Source of the DNA: Mytilisepta virgata
Lineage: Eukaryota > Mollusca > Bivalvia > Mytilida > Mytilidae
Assembly (NCBI GenBank): GCA_028015205.1
Contig: JAPWFG010000021.1
Span: 1,054,001-1,118,000 of the forward strand
Reading direction: 5' to 3'
DNA length: 64,000 nt
Shown here: in pieces, positions 11,645 through 24,430 of the stretch
Position numbering within the stretch: position 1 is the stretch's first letter
Layout: each line of letters starts with the position of its first letter
Translations under genes and position numbers: made by a program
Notes under the pieces: generated by a model
Database searches by the model: none
What the model was told of the DNA's origin: nothing
What the model saw: only the letters and a program-made list of their open reading frames with translations

Positions 11645-12865
11645 GACAATTACTGAAAACACATGGTCCTGAGTTGGGTCTGTTTTAACATCCCTATTTT
11701 TGTTTTAGTTTTATTGGTTTCGATTTGCATTGTTGTATTTTATTATTAAAAAGGGTAAATACTAATAAAACAACATCCGATATGATTTAACATGGAAAAA
11801 TGTTAATATCGTTTTTACAACCGAATTAAAATGTAAACATTTCTATGAATCAAAAAAATATCATACGACGTAAAGTGACAAGGAACAATTAAACATTTAC
11901 CTCCTGTATTCGTGCTCTTTAAACAAATGTACAAAACAAATTATTATCAGTTTATATGATGTGGGGGTTTTGTTTTAAGCTTCGTGTGGGTACAGTTACT
12001 GACAATAGGGTCACAAGTCAACTACATGTATCAATGTGTGGTTACAATTGCTTAGTGGAATTTCCTGTAGAATTACTCACAAGCTTGGCTGTGTTATAAC
12101 CAAAAATATTACCTATGCAAGCTCTGGTTTTTTTTATCAAGAATATTAGAATTGAGTTTGTGTCATTCTGGAAAGCAGCTACTGTACATAGTGAAAATAG
12201 TTTTTTTTTGAAGTGCATTAGATTGCGAGCTGAATCAGAAAATCAAAGACGACTAAAATGTATAAAATACACCAGTGTCATTTTGTAATCTGAATTGTTT
12301 TTTTTAATTATTTATTCGAATTGATTTTTTGTGTGTGTATACTTGCATTAAAATACTTGAATAAACGTAAAACTATAATTATAGTAATAAAACTGAAATT
12401 ACAATCAAATTGTTTTTCAAATTTTGTGAAATTTGATTGCGGTTAAACGCCTTAAAGGTTACGTCATATGAAAAGCCACGTGCATTTCCAAAGAACGAAT
12501 GGAGGTAATCTTTCAATGTTTTTCACTCCCCAAAAAACATTTAACGGATCATTTTATTACCACGATTTTTATATCAGTTTTATAGTATAACTATTTGACT
12601 TTTATCACTTTAATACTATTGTAACAAAACTGTAGACCTATTAAACTAAATATATAGTTTGGATGGCGTAATGTTTCTTTGGGCCACCAACAGACTCGTA
12701 TATGATATATAGTTCTGGTTATGCTGGCAGCGAAGTAAAATATAACCATTCGAATGCGTCATTTCCATCCCAATTTTGAGACTGGTATTGGTTTTTCATA
12801 ATTCCACCCAAAGTTAAAAATAAGAAGCTGTGTGAGTGACAGCAACCCGGATTTTCCTTCTGCAC
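11645..12865. other. No gene recognised
   Basis: A+T-rich. No repeat or coding signal recognised. Confidence 0.55.
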
Positions 12866-12869
12866 TTTT

Positions 12870-14275
12870 TAGCACCTTCCCACAGCTTGCCGGACTTCAC
12901 CAAACTAATACCCAGATTTTACGTATTCACTGTTTAGCATCTTTCAACAAACAGACTTACTTCACCAAACTAACACCCGGATTTCCCTTCTTCACTTCCT
13001 AGCACTTTCCGCAAGACAGCAGTTCTTCGCCAAACTAATACCCGGAGTTTCCTTCTTCACTATTTAACACCTTCCAACAGACTGCCTTATTTCAGCAAAC
13101 TGATAGCCGGAATTTCCTACTTTACTGTTTAGCACCTTCCCCCAGACCAGCGTACTTCACCAAACAAATACCCGGATTTTTCTTCTTCACTGTTTAGCAC
13201 CTTCCACCAAACCGCCGTATTTCACCAAATTAATACCCTGATTTCCTTATTCACTGTTAAGCACCTTCAAACAGACCGCCATACTTCACCGCATTTTCCT
13301 TCTTCACTGTTTAGCACCTTACCCAAGACCAGCGTACTTCACCAAACAAATACCAGGATTTTTCTTCTTCACTGTTTAGCACCTTCCACCAAAACGCCGT
13401 ATTCCACCAAATTAATACCCGGATTTTCCTTATTCACTGTTAAGCACCTTCCAACAGACCGCCATACTTCACCGGAGTTTCTTTCTTTGCTGTTTAGCAC
13501 CTCCAACCGACCACTGTACTTCACCAACCAAATACCCGGATGTTCCTTCTTCACTGTGTAGCACCTTCCACCAAACCGCCGTACTTCACCAAACTAATAC
13601 TAGTACCCCGATTTTCCTTATTCACTGTTAAGCACCTTCCAACAGCCCACCATACTTCACCGGATTTTCCTTCTTTGCTGTTTAGCACCTTCCACAGGAC
13701 CGCCGAACTTCATCAAACTAATACCCGGAATTTCCTTCTTCACTGTTTAGCCCCTCCGCCAGACCACCGTACTTCACCAAACGAATACCCGGATTTTCCT
13801 TCTTCACTGTTTAGCACCTTCAACCAGACCGCTGTACTTCATCAAACTAATACCCGGATTTTCCTTCTTTACTGTTTAACATCCTCTAACAGACCGTCGT
13901 AATTCACCAAACTAATACATAGATTTTCCTTCTTCACTGATTAGCATCTTCCAACAAACCGCCGCATTTTATCAAACTAATACCCGGATTTTCCTTCTTC
14001 ACTGTTTATATTTAGCACCTTCCACCAGACCACCGTACTTCACCAAACCAATACCTGGATTTTCCTTCTTCACTGTTTATATTTAGCACCTTCCACCACA
14101 CCACCGTACTTCACCAAACCAATACCCGGATTTTTTCTTCTTCACTGGTTATATTTAGCACCTTCCACCAGACCACCGTACTTCACCAAACCAATACCCG
14201 GATTTTCCATCTTCAACTGTTTATCACCTTCAACTAGACCGCCGTACTTCATCAAACTAATACCCGGCATTTTTC
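12870..14275. repeat. About 65-bp minisatellite, roughly 20 copies
   Basis: The unit reads approximately TTCACCAAACTAATACCCGG, ATTTTCCTTCTTCACTG, TTTAGCACCTTCCACCAGAC, CGCCGTAC. Copies vary by substitution and by short indels: some lack the ACTAATACCC part, and several near 14,000-14,170 carry an extra TATATTT. Open frames in both directions (13,369-13,554 minus, 13,540-13,902 plus) come from the repeat and are not genes. Confidence 0.95.
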
Positions 14276-14279
14276 CGTT

Positions 14280-16225
14280 AAAATCCAGTTAATCGATAAT
14301 ACCATTACATCTTTCAAATTATTTTTGTGGAAAGATTCTTCATCCTTTTCTCATACACATGACGTTTATATGTAAAAGATACATGTAAAAGTAAGGAGAT
14401 ACAGGGTAAATGTTAATCAGCAACCCTGTAACGGAACTTAAAATACAAAACGAGGAACAGCTTTAACATGGGGCAGGTGCTCACAACAAGCTCCTAATGG
14501 TGGCCCTATAGTTACAGCTTGTGAAGAAATTCAACCGAAACTGCCAAATGTCTTAAATTAAAGCCATAATCAAATTATATATAAAGAGCACTAAGAAAAC
14601 AAAGCATATAAAAGTGTGGAAGGGTCAAATTAGTTTTATTGAGTACTCAACCCTCCCCCTTCTACCGCATAAGCGGTAAAAATCATTAAAGCAGAACAAC
14701 TAACAAAATCAATATGGCATATGAGATAAAAGACAAAGAATAAAATAACAAAACATAAAATCCAGCTAACGAGCACTTTAACTGACAGCTAGCTGAAAAA
14801 GTTAAACCATCGGTCAAAAAAGCACGTTCTCCGACACAAAATACAAATATTTTATCATTTCGGAATGTCCTTGCGGATTTCACATTAAACTTTATTAAAT
14901 TGCAAGAAAAAACGTGATAAGTATAAAACCATAAAACAACAACCTGATTTGTGTAAACGCCAAAGCCACGTGAAACTGAACGAGAAATGATAAAATGGGA
15001 GCCAATGATATTACGGTTAATAAGATTAATTCCCTTTTCAATTAATTTATTTATGGGAATGGTAAAATTCAATGGATTATTTTGAAATTTTTAAGCTTTA
15101 TTAAAAACATTGCCATGAAAATCTGGATGTGAAATACTGTAAACAATTAACGCAACTGGTCTTATATTATTATAACAGTCCTTTGTAAGAAGGGTAAAAT
15201 TCTTAAAAGTTGAAAAAAAGTCGTGATTGAAAAGAAAATTATATAAAGGAAAGAAAAGTCATCACGTTTGTCATATAGATTAGACTGAAGATCTGAAGAT
15301 GTCCTTGTGAAATAGAAATGTCAAGGCTCAGAAAAAGTCATGGGAAGATATTCGAATCAGAACGCTGAGTCAATTAGAAACCCTTATTAGAAAAACAATA
15401 AATTTTCAATGTGATATTGAAAATTTCTTTAAAATGTTGTGTGTTTGGGTCCCTATTGAAAGATCAATTAATAATAGTAAAGAAACAATAATCCATTGAA
15501 AGGACGCAGTTTGTACCCATAGGAATATCTATACTGACTTGTGGAGATAAATTTTAGAATTACAGCGAAAACATATATTTTAAATTAGAAAATTGATTGC
15601 GTGGATAGTGTCCAAATATTTTCAGTTTTTATAATATTTTATATGTTTAAACCTGAAAAGGAATTGTAACTGATGCCGAAATATATTCATATTCAGAATT
15701 TTCATAAAAACTTTCAAGTACATGCAAGAAAATGTTTGCTTGAAGATAAAAAAAATTATAACTATGAACGGAATAAACAGGACTAAGCTTATTTAGAACA
15801 TTTATGATACTTCAAAAAAAGATAATGCCACTGTTTTCAGATGCTTTATTAGAAAACATTCAGGTTTTTAAAGTGGTAAGAGCACTATTCAGTGAAACTG
15901 AAACGCTAGTGATGGAACGTTTACCAGAAGCAGAAATAGGTTTTTATGCAAAGTAGTAAGCCAATAGAGGTATGTAGAAGTGTCGAAGAGATAATGTGGT
16001 CTATTATTCAGTCGACTTAGAAGGCAGAAATTACTTAAATTTGTAATTTCATCTTCAAAAATACGTCAAACGAAGACCGCGTTGTTGGAGTCTTTATTAA
16101 CGGATACAAACGCATTCAGAGATATTTCAATATTCCTTTAATTGTAGTTATTATATATATTTATTTATTAATAGTCCTATAAGAGAGTATTGCATGATCA
16201 CAACATATTAATATAAAATCAAATA
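14280..16225. other. No gene recognised
   Basis: A minus-strand frame of 128 codons (14,686-15,072) has no domain I recognise and a hydrophobic C-terminal end. The stretch at 14,400-14,650 has the look of an old interspersed repeat, but I found no second copy in the window. Confidence 0.45.
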
Positions 16226-16228
16226 GTG

Positions 16229-16516
16229 TCAATGATGAGTTTTGAAAGGCAGCAAAGTTAAAGAGTCATTCGTCGAAGTTTTTGCACATCTTATATATAT
16301 AAGTGACACAGAGGTTCCAAACAGTTCAGATTCTGGTTTAGGTAAGTCAATGAATGAACGGTTGTCACATGAAAGTAAACTTAGTGCTAAGTGTGTGTCG
16401 TCCGTGCCGCTGAAATCAATTGGTGCGATGTTTATGCTGTCACGGCACAGGTTCCGACAGACGTGATTCTGGAACAAGTCGAGATTATATGAATAATGGG
16501 GTATAAGAAGCAACAT
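16229..16516 (-). other. GC-richer block with open frames on both strands
   Basis: About 290 bases stand out from their A+T-rich surroundings. They are open for 95 codons on the minus strand (containing SGTDDTHLALSLLSCDNRSF and LPKPESELFGTSVS) and for 74 codons on the plus strand (16,242-16,466, containing SSDSGLGKSMNERLSHESK). Both translations have a balanced amino-acid composition, unlike most frames here. This may be a decayed exon or a piece of a transposon protein. I do not recognise it and cannot choose the strand. I give minus only because that frame is longer. Confidence 0.25.
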
Positions 16517-16519
16517 TTA

Positions 16520-18475
16520 TGACAAAGAAGTTCTAGTCCAGGTTAACAAGGCTTAACTTGAGCACACAGAGATACAATATAATGGCACTGAATGCTTACG
16601 TGTCTATGTCTTTTTAAAATAGTTCATGCACGATGTGGTTTAAGTAAATAATAAAGAACTTTGAAATAATCGAAGTCACTGTTCAGTTAAATCGTTCTCG
16701 AGCGAGAATTTCTACAGAGATTCTGACTTGACGGTTGAGTATACTTTTCCAGTTTTTGTGATGGAAACACGCTCGTTCTTTTGAAGAGAATGATGTACTC
16801 GTACAATTGATACTTCTGCAATATGGTCATAATGTCAGGTACAAAACCACCATTATCCTTAATACACTTGTTTAAAATGGAACATTAAACGTGTAGGAAA
16901 TATAGCTAATTACGGTTAACGTTATGCCATAAAATAGATGCATATTACGGTATTTTCATTATAATTTTAACTAAAAGAAAAAAAATGATTCTAAACAACT
17001 GCAAGCACATATGCGGGTAACAAAATATGAAAATAACAGAATATCCAATAACACAACGTTTGATGTTTTTAATGAATGAATGCGGGTAATAAAAAGTAAG
17101 GGCTTCATCAGGGTTTTTGAATCAACTATATGTACCAATACAAGATCCACATCTAAACAACTTCAAGTAACAGAAAAATAGTATTTCATTATCGACCAGT
17201 TTACACAATAAAATTCTTAAGAAGGTCCATTCAAACATGTCATCTAATCCAATTTTACATTCATAACTCTGATCAATTTTTAGATTTGACTAAGTAAGTA
17301 CAAATGGCATTTTGTTAATGCATTCATCCTGAATAGGCAACTGCATATATATTTTTTATTTCTGTTTTTGTGTATGTAGGTCTTCGTAATTCAAATATGC
17401 TGTGTGCTATTACTATATGTCATGTGTGGAATACTAAGTTAGGTTGACAAAGTCCTCAAACAAACTCTTATTACAGACTGTTTTCTCTGATCGACCACAT
17501 TTTGGTGGATTGATATCTCTGAAGGACCACGATTGTCACCACGGCTGGTATTTAAGTAATGGCAGTATAGAGATATGGTCAAGTCATAAATCCCAAATGT
17601 CAATTATTACCTGTCAGGTGATGTCGTCTTTCTGGTCTTCTCATTCTATAGGCTGTTTTCACTATACTATATTTCTGTTGCAACGATTATACAAAACTTA
17701 TGAGTAATGTACATATGAATGGACTTTGTAAAGTGCAACCTTTATCAAGAGGAAATGTTCGTTTGACAAGAAAATTTTGTTGTGACGAAATCAGAAAACG
17801 CCCAAAAATTCGGCTATCAAGTTAAATGTTATTTGTTAAATTCTTCATGGCAGTAGAACAAAAAAACGAAATACTTGTGTTTGATTTATCACATATTTTT
17901 GCATGAACAAATCTTCAAACATGGAAAAGATTATGTAATTTCAGATTAGTATTAATTAATTAGTATGGTATGAAAAACCACCATAAAAATTTATAAAAAT
18001 GAAAACAGAGTATAAATACATTTTATTTTTTTCTATTGCACGTGCTATTCCTTTACTCATTCATAAACTTTACTATCATCCAAGTTTGTAGTAAATGTTT
18101 CCCATGCAATGGCAAATCTAGGTCTTTACATGGAATACCTGTGGTTTGATACACTAGAAATTCAGCCGATATTGGATTGTAAATAATTATCAGACATACA
18201 ACGACAAAGGTGGAGGTCCATTTCATAGATCTGCCTGGATACAAACTTGAAACAGTTTCTATGTCATACATATAAATTATAGTATACCATTACAACAAAC
18301 GCAATTATCCGTATTTTATTTTCTCTGAATTGCCACACAGGGTGCAAAATCACTCTTTTCCTTTCATTGACCTTAATTTAATTAAATGCTAGAAGAATAA
18401 ACAACATTGGAATCGAAGGAATTTATCCAGAATATGTCAAATGTATTTATTTTATAAATGAAACCAGAAAAAACG
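16520..18475. other. No gene recognised
   Basis: A+T-rich, with short open frames at 17,444-17,707 and 18,053-18,271 that lack recognisable motifs. Confidence 0.5.
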
Positions 18476-18479
18476 TAAC

Positions 18480-19350
18480 AAGTAGAACTTTAATATAAAA
18501 GGACAGTCGAAATTAGGGCACAATCAAAGAGCAAATTCAGCAAACGTTAAAAGGGTTTAGAGTAAAAAACATGTAATATCAACATAATAGAAACACATTA
18601 GAACCACAGAAAAATGAGCATGTCTACGAAAATAACAGACTACAAACATAGTTCAACTGTAAAGAGGGAAAAAAACCTCTACAGAAATAGTTAAACAGCA
18701 AGACAAAGCAACTCTGATCTACAGAAATGATCAATCAACAACATAAAACATCTTAGATCCATAGGAATAGTTAGCCCATAGAAGGGATACAATTTCTGAC
18801 CTAAAGAAATGGTCAATGAACAACATAAAACATCTTAGATCTATAGAAATAGTTAACCCATGGAACGGATAACAGTCTTGATCTACAGAAGTGGTCAATC
18901 AACAACATAAAACATCTTAGATTTATAGGAATAGTTAGCCGATAGAACGGATACAATTTCTGACCTAAAGAAATGGTCAATCAACAACATAAAACATCTT
19001 AGATCTATAGAAATAGTTAGCCCATAGAACAGGTATAATAGTTCTGATCTACATAAATGGTCAATCAACAACATACAGCAGCTAAAAATTATAGAAATGG
19101 TCATTTAACAACACGGAGCTACAGAAATGGTCAGGAAATAGGACAGAACAGCCGAAGTCGTCATCAAACAGATAGCAGTGAAGACTAAAACAGAAATACC
19201 GAATTAGTCATTCACAGCAAACATAAAGAAGAAATAGTCAAATAAAACAAAACTCCAGAAACCGCAAAAATAATCATATCAGTAAATAACCATATAAATA
19301 ACCAAAACCTGCATAAATAATCAGCTAATATAAATAAGCTAATAATAATA
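18480..19350. repeat. Degenerate ~82-bp minisatellite
   Basis: The best copies (18,720-19,140) repeat AAATGGTCAATCAACAACAT, AAAACATCTTAGATCTATAG and AAATAGTTAGCCCATAGAAC about every 82 bases. On either side the unit decays to repeats of CAGAAATAGTCA. Related motifs resume at about 20,930, beyond the PLE-A insertion, so the array was apparently split by that element. Confidence 0.85.
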
Positions 19351-19369
19351 ATTATATTTTAACAGCTGT

Positions 19370-20207
19370 ACAAGCTATTCAGGAAGTGGTATCAATCTAA
19401 TGTAGATATTAAAGAGCTCCAAAGATTTAAAGGATATTTTACAATCTCGGTCCATTTCAGTCTGTAACAGCATAAAAACATGTTGATTTCTCTATCCTCT
19501 ATACCACCATTCCTCATTCACCACTGAAAGATCTGATACATCGATGCTTTCAAAATAAGAATGGCAACAGCAGATACACATAACTTGTCATTGGTAGAGA
19601 TAAATCATACTTTGCTAAAAATCACTCTAATTCTAACAAAAAATATACAGAGGACGAAATTGTCCTGATGATTGAATTTTTGGTCGACAACATATTTGTT
19701 CAATTTGGTGGACGTGTTTTCCAACAGACAATTGGCATTCCTATGGGTACTAATTGTGCGCCACTCCTGGCCGACGTTTTCCTTTAAAAATATGAGGGAG
19801 ACTTCCCTGACGGGCTTCTTAAGGAAAAACAGAAGAAATTAGCACACACCTATAATTTCAGCTTCCGCTACATAGATGATGTTTTATCACTCAACAATAC
19901 ACGTTTTGTGATTTTCTTACATCTCATCTATCCCAATGAGCTCGAAATTGAGGATACCACAGACATTGCCAAGTCTGAATCTTATCTTGACCTTCACCTC
20001 GAAATTGACACCAGAGGAAGGTTGAATACAAAACTTTACGACAAATGGGATGACTTTGACTTTCCAATCGTCAACATTCCATTTTTGAGCGGTAATATTC
20101 CAGAAGCGCCGGCGTATGGAGTATATATTTCACAACTCATACGTTATTCCAGAGCTTGAGACATATACATTGACTTCCTGGACAGAGCCAGGGTCCTGAC
20201 AGAAAAG
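19370..20207 (+). pseudogene. PLE-A reverse transcriptase, decayed
   Basis: Read with frame corrections, this encodes a Penelope-like RT core. It has LYTTIP near 19,500, the finger segment KYTEDEIVLMIEFLVDNIFV, then FGGRVFQQTIGIPMGTNCAP (about 19,700-19,760). The catalytic YIDD is intact at 19,869-19,880, followed by SYLDLHLEID and KLYDKWDDFDFPIVNIPF, and ends in the thumb-side SGNIPEAPAYGVYISQLIRY. The copy is dead. It has early frameshifts, a TAA at 19,785-19,787 and a TGA after RYSRA, and it is fused after LTEKL directly to tail sequence (20,208). No N-terminal region and no GIY-YIG endonuclease motif is visible. The best relative in the window is the minus-strand copy at 55.1-56.2 kb. The family call rests on motifs, not on a search. 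Confidence 0.8.
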
Positions 20208-20727
20208 TTGCGATTCTTCCCTCCTTCGAATATCCCTTTGGTATTTCTTGACTTTACTTATAGAATACGATTGCAAATCAATATGGATTTATGTTATTTC
20301 AAAGTGCCAATTTATGTTAATCTGGATAATTCGGAGGTTTTCATTACAGGGGCCGCGCTGCGCTTCGCCAATTTCGCAAAATGCGATTTTTTATTCAATC
20401 TGGCGACAGAAGTTTTCAATCTTGTTTTTTATCAAATCTGACACTAATGTGAAACCATTTTAAAATAGTGATTAAGAAATATCATTTGTGGGTTTCATAT
20501 AATTATCTATGATAATTCAACAGTTGACACCAGGCTAATAAATACAGCAGGTATTTCAACAGTAAACAAACACATAATCAATAACTCGCATGTGCTGAGA
20601 TCGTTTACACTCGACTGCTTAACCCTCTGAGGACTATTCAATTGATACACTAAGATAATATTTATATTATCAAACTTTTTATTAGGTAATTTTATTTATT
20701 CATGAAAATAACTATGCACGCTTTGAA
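20208..20727 (+). mobile_element. Internal-deletion junction of PLE-A and unassigned sequence
   Basis: At 20,208 the RT frame jumps into TTCCCTCCTTCGAATATCCC and TTTGGTATTTCTTGACTTTA, which belong to the 3' tail of the element. The intervening C-terminal part, present in the minus copy, is missing. From about 20,270 to 20,727 the sequence is unassigned. It includes a GC-rich GGCCGCGCTGCGCTTCGCC. Confidence 0.6.
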
Positions 20728-20905
20728 CGTAGAAAATATATACGAACAGTTTTTTGGTGCAGTCCATGTTGTTCATATGTTTTTAGTTTTTAATTGTAGT
20801 GCTTGTATTGGTCTTGTCTTCGTTGTTCTCCGGAGTTTGTCAGTTATTTCGATTTTTCCGTCCTTCTAATATCCCTTTGGTATTTCTTGACTTTACTAAT
20901 AACTA
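20728..20905 (+). mobile_element. PLE-A 3' tail
   Basis: TTTTTTGGTGCAGTCCATGT, GTCTTGTCTTCGTTGTTC, CGGAGTTTGTC and ATATCCCTTTGGTATTTCTT appear in the same order in the minus-strand tails at 54,957-55,140 and 26,711-26,860. This is a second tail next to the fused one at 20,208. The locus therefore holds either two nested insertions or a rearranged single copy. Confidence 0.75.
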
Positions 20906-20909
20906 GATA

Positions 20910-21300
20910 AATATTCTTTCAGAAAAAAACACAGAAATAGTCAGCAAACAAGCAAACAAGCAAAAATTAAAAAAACCTACATCTTACTTAACAGTAAATA
21001 ACCTAGGTAGCTATACATGAAATACAAATATACATATAGTCAGTAAGCAACATAAAAATCTATCAAAACAGACTTACAGAAATTGCCTCTCAGTAAACAT
21101 AAAGCAGCCCAGAACTATAGAAATACATATTGTCTTTCATTAAACAGCCCACAGAACACAGTAAACAGAAAAAATGTTGAACTATAGTAACACACGTCAA
21201 TATAATTAATTCAGCTATATGACAATATTGCAGAGTTGCCATAAGTATAACAGTAAGGGATAAAAAGAGTAGCATTTTTTAAGCGCAAACAGTCAAAGGT
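20910..21300. repeat. Right-hand remainder of the ~82-bp array
   Basis: CACAGAAATAGTCAGCAAAC and CAGTAAACATAAAGCAGC resemble the degenerate units at 18.5-19.35 kb. This supports the view that PLE-A landed inside the array. Confidence 0.5.
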
Positions 21301-22310
21301 GGCAAACTGAAAAGGTATTACAGCTGCTACAGTTAATACATAAAACTGTTACTATTAAACTGTAGGCTTAACCGAAGGAATTATAGTTTATTTTAACGAA
21401 ACGCTACCTTTATGAAAAATATTTTTTAAAACTTCCTTGATGTAATACCAATTACGTATCTAAATATTCATTTTTTTACTCACATTTATATTATTTTACT
21501 TATAATCATCATTCACTTATTTTTTTTTCTTGTTTTAAAGAAAGGACCCTATTTAATGACAATCCTAAATATTGTGCAACTAAACAGCATATAGAATACT
21601 GTAGTAACCTTTATCAGTCCTTCAAGGTTAGCGACATTTTGTTACTTTTATGTAATCTCTTCCATTATTAGATTAAGAAAACACACAGAGACATAGCTGT
21701 GTTTCTAACGTATGTTATACTTTCAGGTCTCATTGTTTCATTTAAACTTTTTCCCTGTGTCAATTGTTTTGTATTCTTATGCATTAATTTTTCTACAATC
21801 CACAGAATCTATGATTATGACAACTTGAGATATAACAAATGTCATTTTTACATGCAGAAGATTAATGTTACATGCATTAAAAGATTATTTGGATTTATTG
21901 CAAACTGTGGAAAAGCACTTTTCAGGTCAAGTTTGAATATATTTAGATTTATATTGATATTTCATTTTTCACAGGGTTTTAAAACGCTCGGATTTACTGT
22001 CAAGTCCTATTTAGATTTTTCGTACTTTCGGCATAGATAGAGACTAATCGATTCATGGATTATATTTCTATTCCACACTTTTCATCACGAATTGATTGAC
22101 TGTTACACTGTTCTAATATCCAAGATGATGTTGGACCTATTGCCACTGTCGTACCATTTCATGTGCTTCCATCGATTTGTGACTTAGGTATATTTGTCCC
22201 CTCTTTTAACGTTATACGGTTAGAAAATTCTTTTATGGAAACTAATGAGTATTTGCCTGTCTTTAGATTGTCTTATATTTACCATTTTCATCATTGACTT
22301 AATTTTTACC
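21300..22310. other. No gene recognised
   Basis: An open frame of 113 codons at 21,699-22,040 is cysteine- and phenylalanine-rich and unrecognised. It could be decayed upstream sequence of the PLE-B copy, but I cannot show this. Confidence 0.45.
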
Positions 22311-22314
22311 AGTT

Positions 22315-22512
22315 TGGTCATTCTGAAACTCTAGTCATTCTTAATCTTTAGAGTATCTTAACTTTACCATCTTTGGTCTTTCTGAATCTTTAGAATGTCT
22401 TACCCTTATCATCTTGGTCATTCTGAATCTGTAATTTGTCTTAACTTTACCATCTAGGTCATTCAGAATCTGTAGATTATCTTAAATATACCATCTTTGG
22501 TCATTCTGAATC
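22315..22512. repeat. About 42-bp tandem repeat, 4-5 copies
   Basis: GGTCATTCTGAATCTTTAGA followed by GTCTTAACTTTACCATCTT recurs at about 22,315, 22,374, 22,412, 22,457 and 22,499. The copies differ by several substitutions and small indels. Confidence 0.85.
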
Positions 22513-22779
22513 TTCTCTACAACATTTTGTGTTATATAGTATTTTAAATGTTTTCGGCCTTGAGCATAATCTGGGATCCGGATTGTAATCCTCGCTGTCC
22601 AAGCGCTCTTCCTCCGGATGTTATATTTGAAGTGAAGCTAGCGCAGCGAAAAATATTTCACCAACGGACCAGGTTGTCTTGATTTGTAATTTTACATATC
22701 GTATGAATCAAAATGTGTATCATAGAATATTTCTTTTTAACTGTAGCAATTTTCTTCCATCTGCAATGGGTTTCTATGT

Positions 22780-23440
22780 AATACCAGCAAAAAAACATGC
22801 TGGACAACATTTTTGTACGTTTTGGCATTACCGTGTATCGACAGTTTGGTGGGTTTCCTATGGGTAAAAGCTGTGTTCCTCTTATTGCCGACTTATATCT
22901 TTATGGTTTGAACAGTATTTTATGAAAAAGTTCCTTAAAGTTGAAATACAGGATCATGACAAATTAATTGATATTTAACAATTGCAGGGTCTTGATGATT
23001 TACTTACTGTTGATAAATTCGAGTTTCTTAAATATGCAAAAAGACATTTTTCCAAAAGGACTACATTTGAACAAAGCTAATACGAATGTTAAATGATGTT
23101 CCTTTTTAGATCTTACTATAAATATCGAAAATGGAGAGATACATACTAAACTTTATGATAAAAGGGACGGCTTTAATTTTTCAATTACTAAATTCCCCTT
23201 TCCTGACGAAGACGTGGCTGTAGCACAATCTTATGGTGTGTACATATCAGAGTTTGCACGTTTTGCACAAATTTTCTCAAGGTTAACAGATTTTAACGAG
23301 TGAAACCATACGATTAGTAAAAAACTTCTATTTCAGGACTATAGATTTCACAAGCTGCTTAATGCTTTCAAAACGTTTTATAATAGATACCAACATCTTT
23401 TAGCTAAATACCCGGCTTCCGGAAAAACCCTTATCATAAA
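22780..23440 (+). pseudogene. PLE-B reverse transcriptase, decayed
   Basis: A second RT family, distinct from PLE-A. Segments in order are MLDNIFVRFGITVYRQFG (from 22,797), FPMGKSCVPLIADLYLYG, then after a stop and frame changes LDDLLTVDKFEFLKYAK (about 22,990), where LDD occupies the catalytic YIDD position. FLDLTINIENGEIHTKLYDK, SYGVYISEFARFAQ, and after an in-frame TGA SKKLLFQDYRFHKLLNAFKT follow. Several stops and frameshifts make it non-functional. The copy at 58.3-60 kb on the minus strand aligns with it at the nucleotide level. The GIPMG motif is changed to GFPMG here. Confidence 0.75.
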
Positions 23441-23775
23441 CAGGTTTTTTCACACCCTAGTTTTTATTGTAATATCGTGAATAAACGCAAAAATATTGGC
23501 AATATCCAAGAGAAAATTCGAAATCACTTAAGGTTTTTCACAGTAAGGGCTAAAAATACGAATACTGCCTATTTCTGTTGAACCCTGTGACCAGATAGCA
23601 TTAAACCCTTTATGGGAGTGCTTTTTTTTCACTTCTTCGTTTAATAGGGCGACAATATCCGACCAGCAGCCATAAGAGCCTTAGCTAATTTTACAGTTAC
23701 AACGAGCACATTCTGACCCTTCTATCTAAAGTATGTACCGTCCTACCATGTTGACAAACGTATGCATTTCAAAGC
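23441..23775 (+). mobile_element. PLE-B 3' tail
   Basis: Downstream of the RT the sequence contains TTAATAGGGCGACAATATCC, GACCAGCAGCCATAAGAGCC and CGAGCACATTCTGACCC. The reverse complement of these blocks is found at 11,430-11,640. The inner part of the same tail is found next to the minus RT at 58.34-58.45 kb. This defines the tail as part of the element, not local sequence. Confidence 0.75.
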
Positions 23776-23779
23776 AGCC

Positions 23780-24430
23780 TTATATAAATCTTAAGAGTAT
23801 ATTCAACTAAAGCCTGAGAGAATTATTTTCGTAAGGTGAAATACTGAGCAAAACTTGTTTTACATTACCGGTTCTAGGTTCAGTTGCTTCATACATACAA
23901 TTTATGTATACCTAACGACATTACGCGAATGGGTTACTTATTTTAATGCTTTATAATTGAAGATTGATAGTTACTTCTGCCCTTAAATTTTAATGAGTTT
24001 AATTTTTGATTCCGTGAAGAGATACGATGAAAATATATTAAAGTTTCTTTTAAATATCCCTAGTATATCAATGAAAATTAGGTCTTCAAGGTATTAAATT
24101 TTAATATTAAGATTAAACCTATCTTTCTAGCTTTTCAGAATATTTTAACTACTTTTGTGTTGTTAATTTAAGCCAGATTCAAGTATTTTTTTAAAAATAT
24201 ATCCCTGGGTAAGATTCCCCTTTAAACATCCAAAGAACCTTAGACTTAATAACAGTAATAAAAGAAATGCCCTTATGAATTTGATTTCTTCGAATGAACA
24301 CATTATAAATTTAACAGCGCTTTTATTTCTAATAAATTTATTTATTTCTAATACATGTATAAGAAAAAATTTATTTCCCAAAAGCTATATATTTTGCTGG
24401 ATGTTTTACTTTTAATGCTTTTTTTTCATT
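23780..24430. other. No gene recognised
   Basis: A+T-rich spacer without recognisable content. Confidence 0.55.

Noticed and set aside
10030..14275. CRISPR array
   Set aside because: The repeats are contiguous, with no variable spacers of uniform length, and the sequence is clearly from an animal genome. These are minisatellites.
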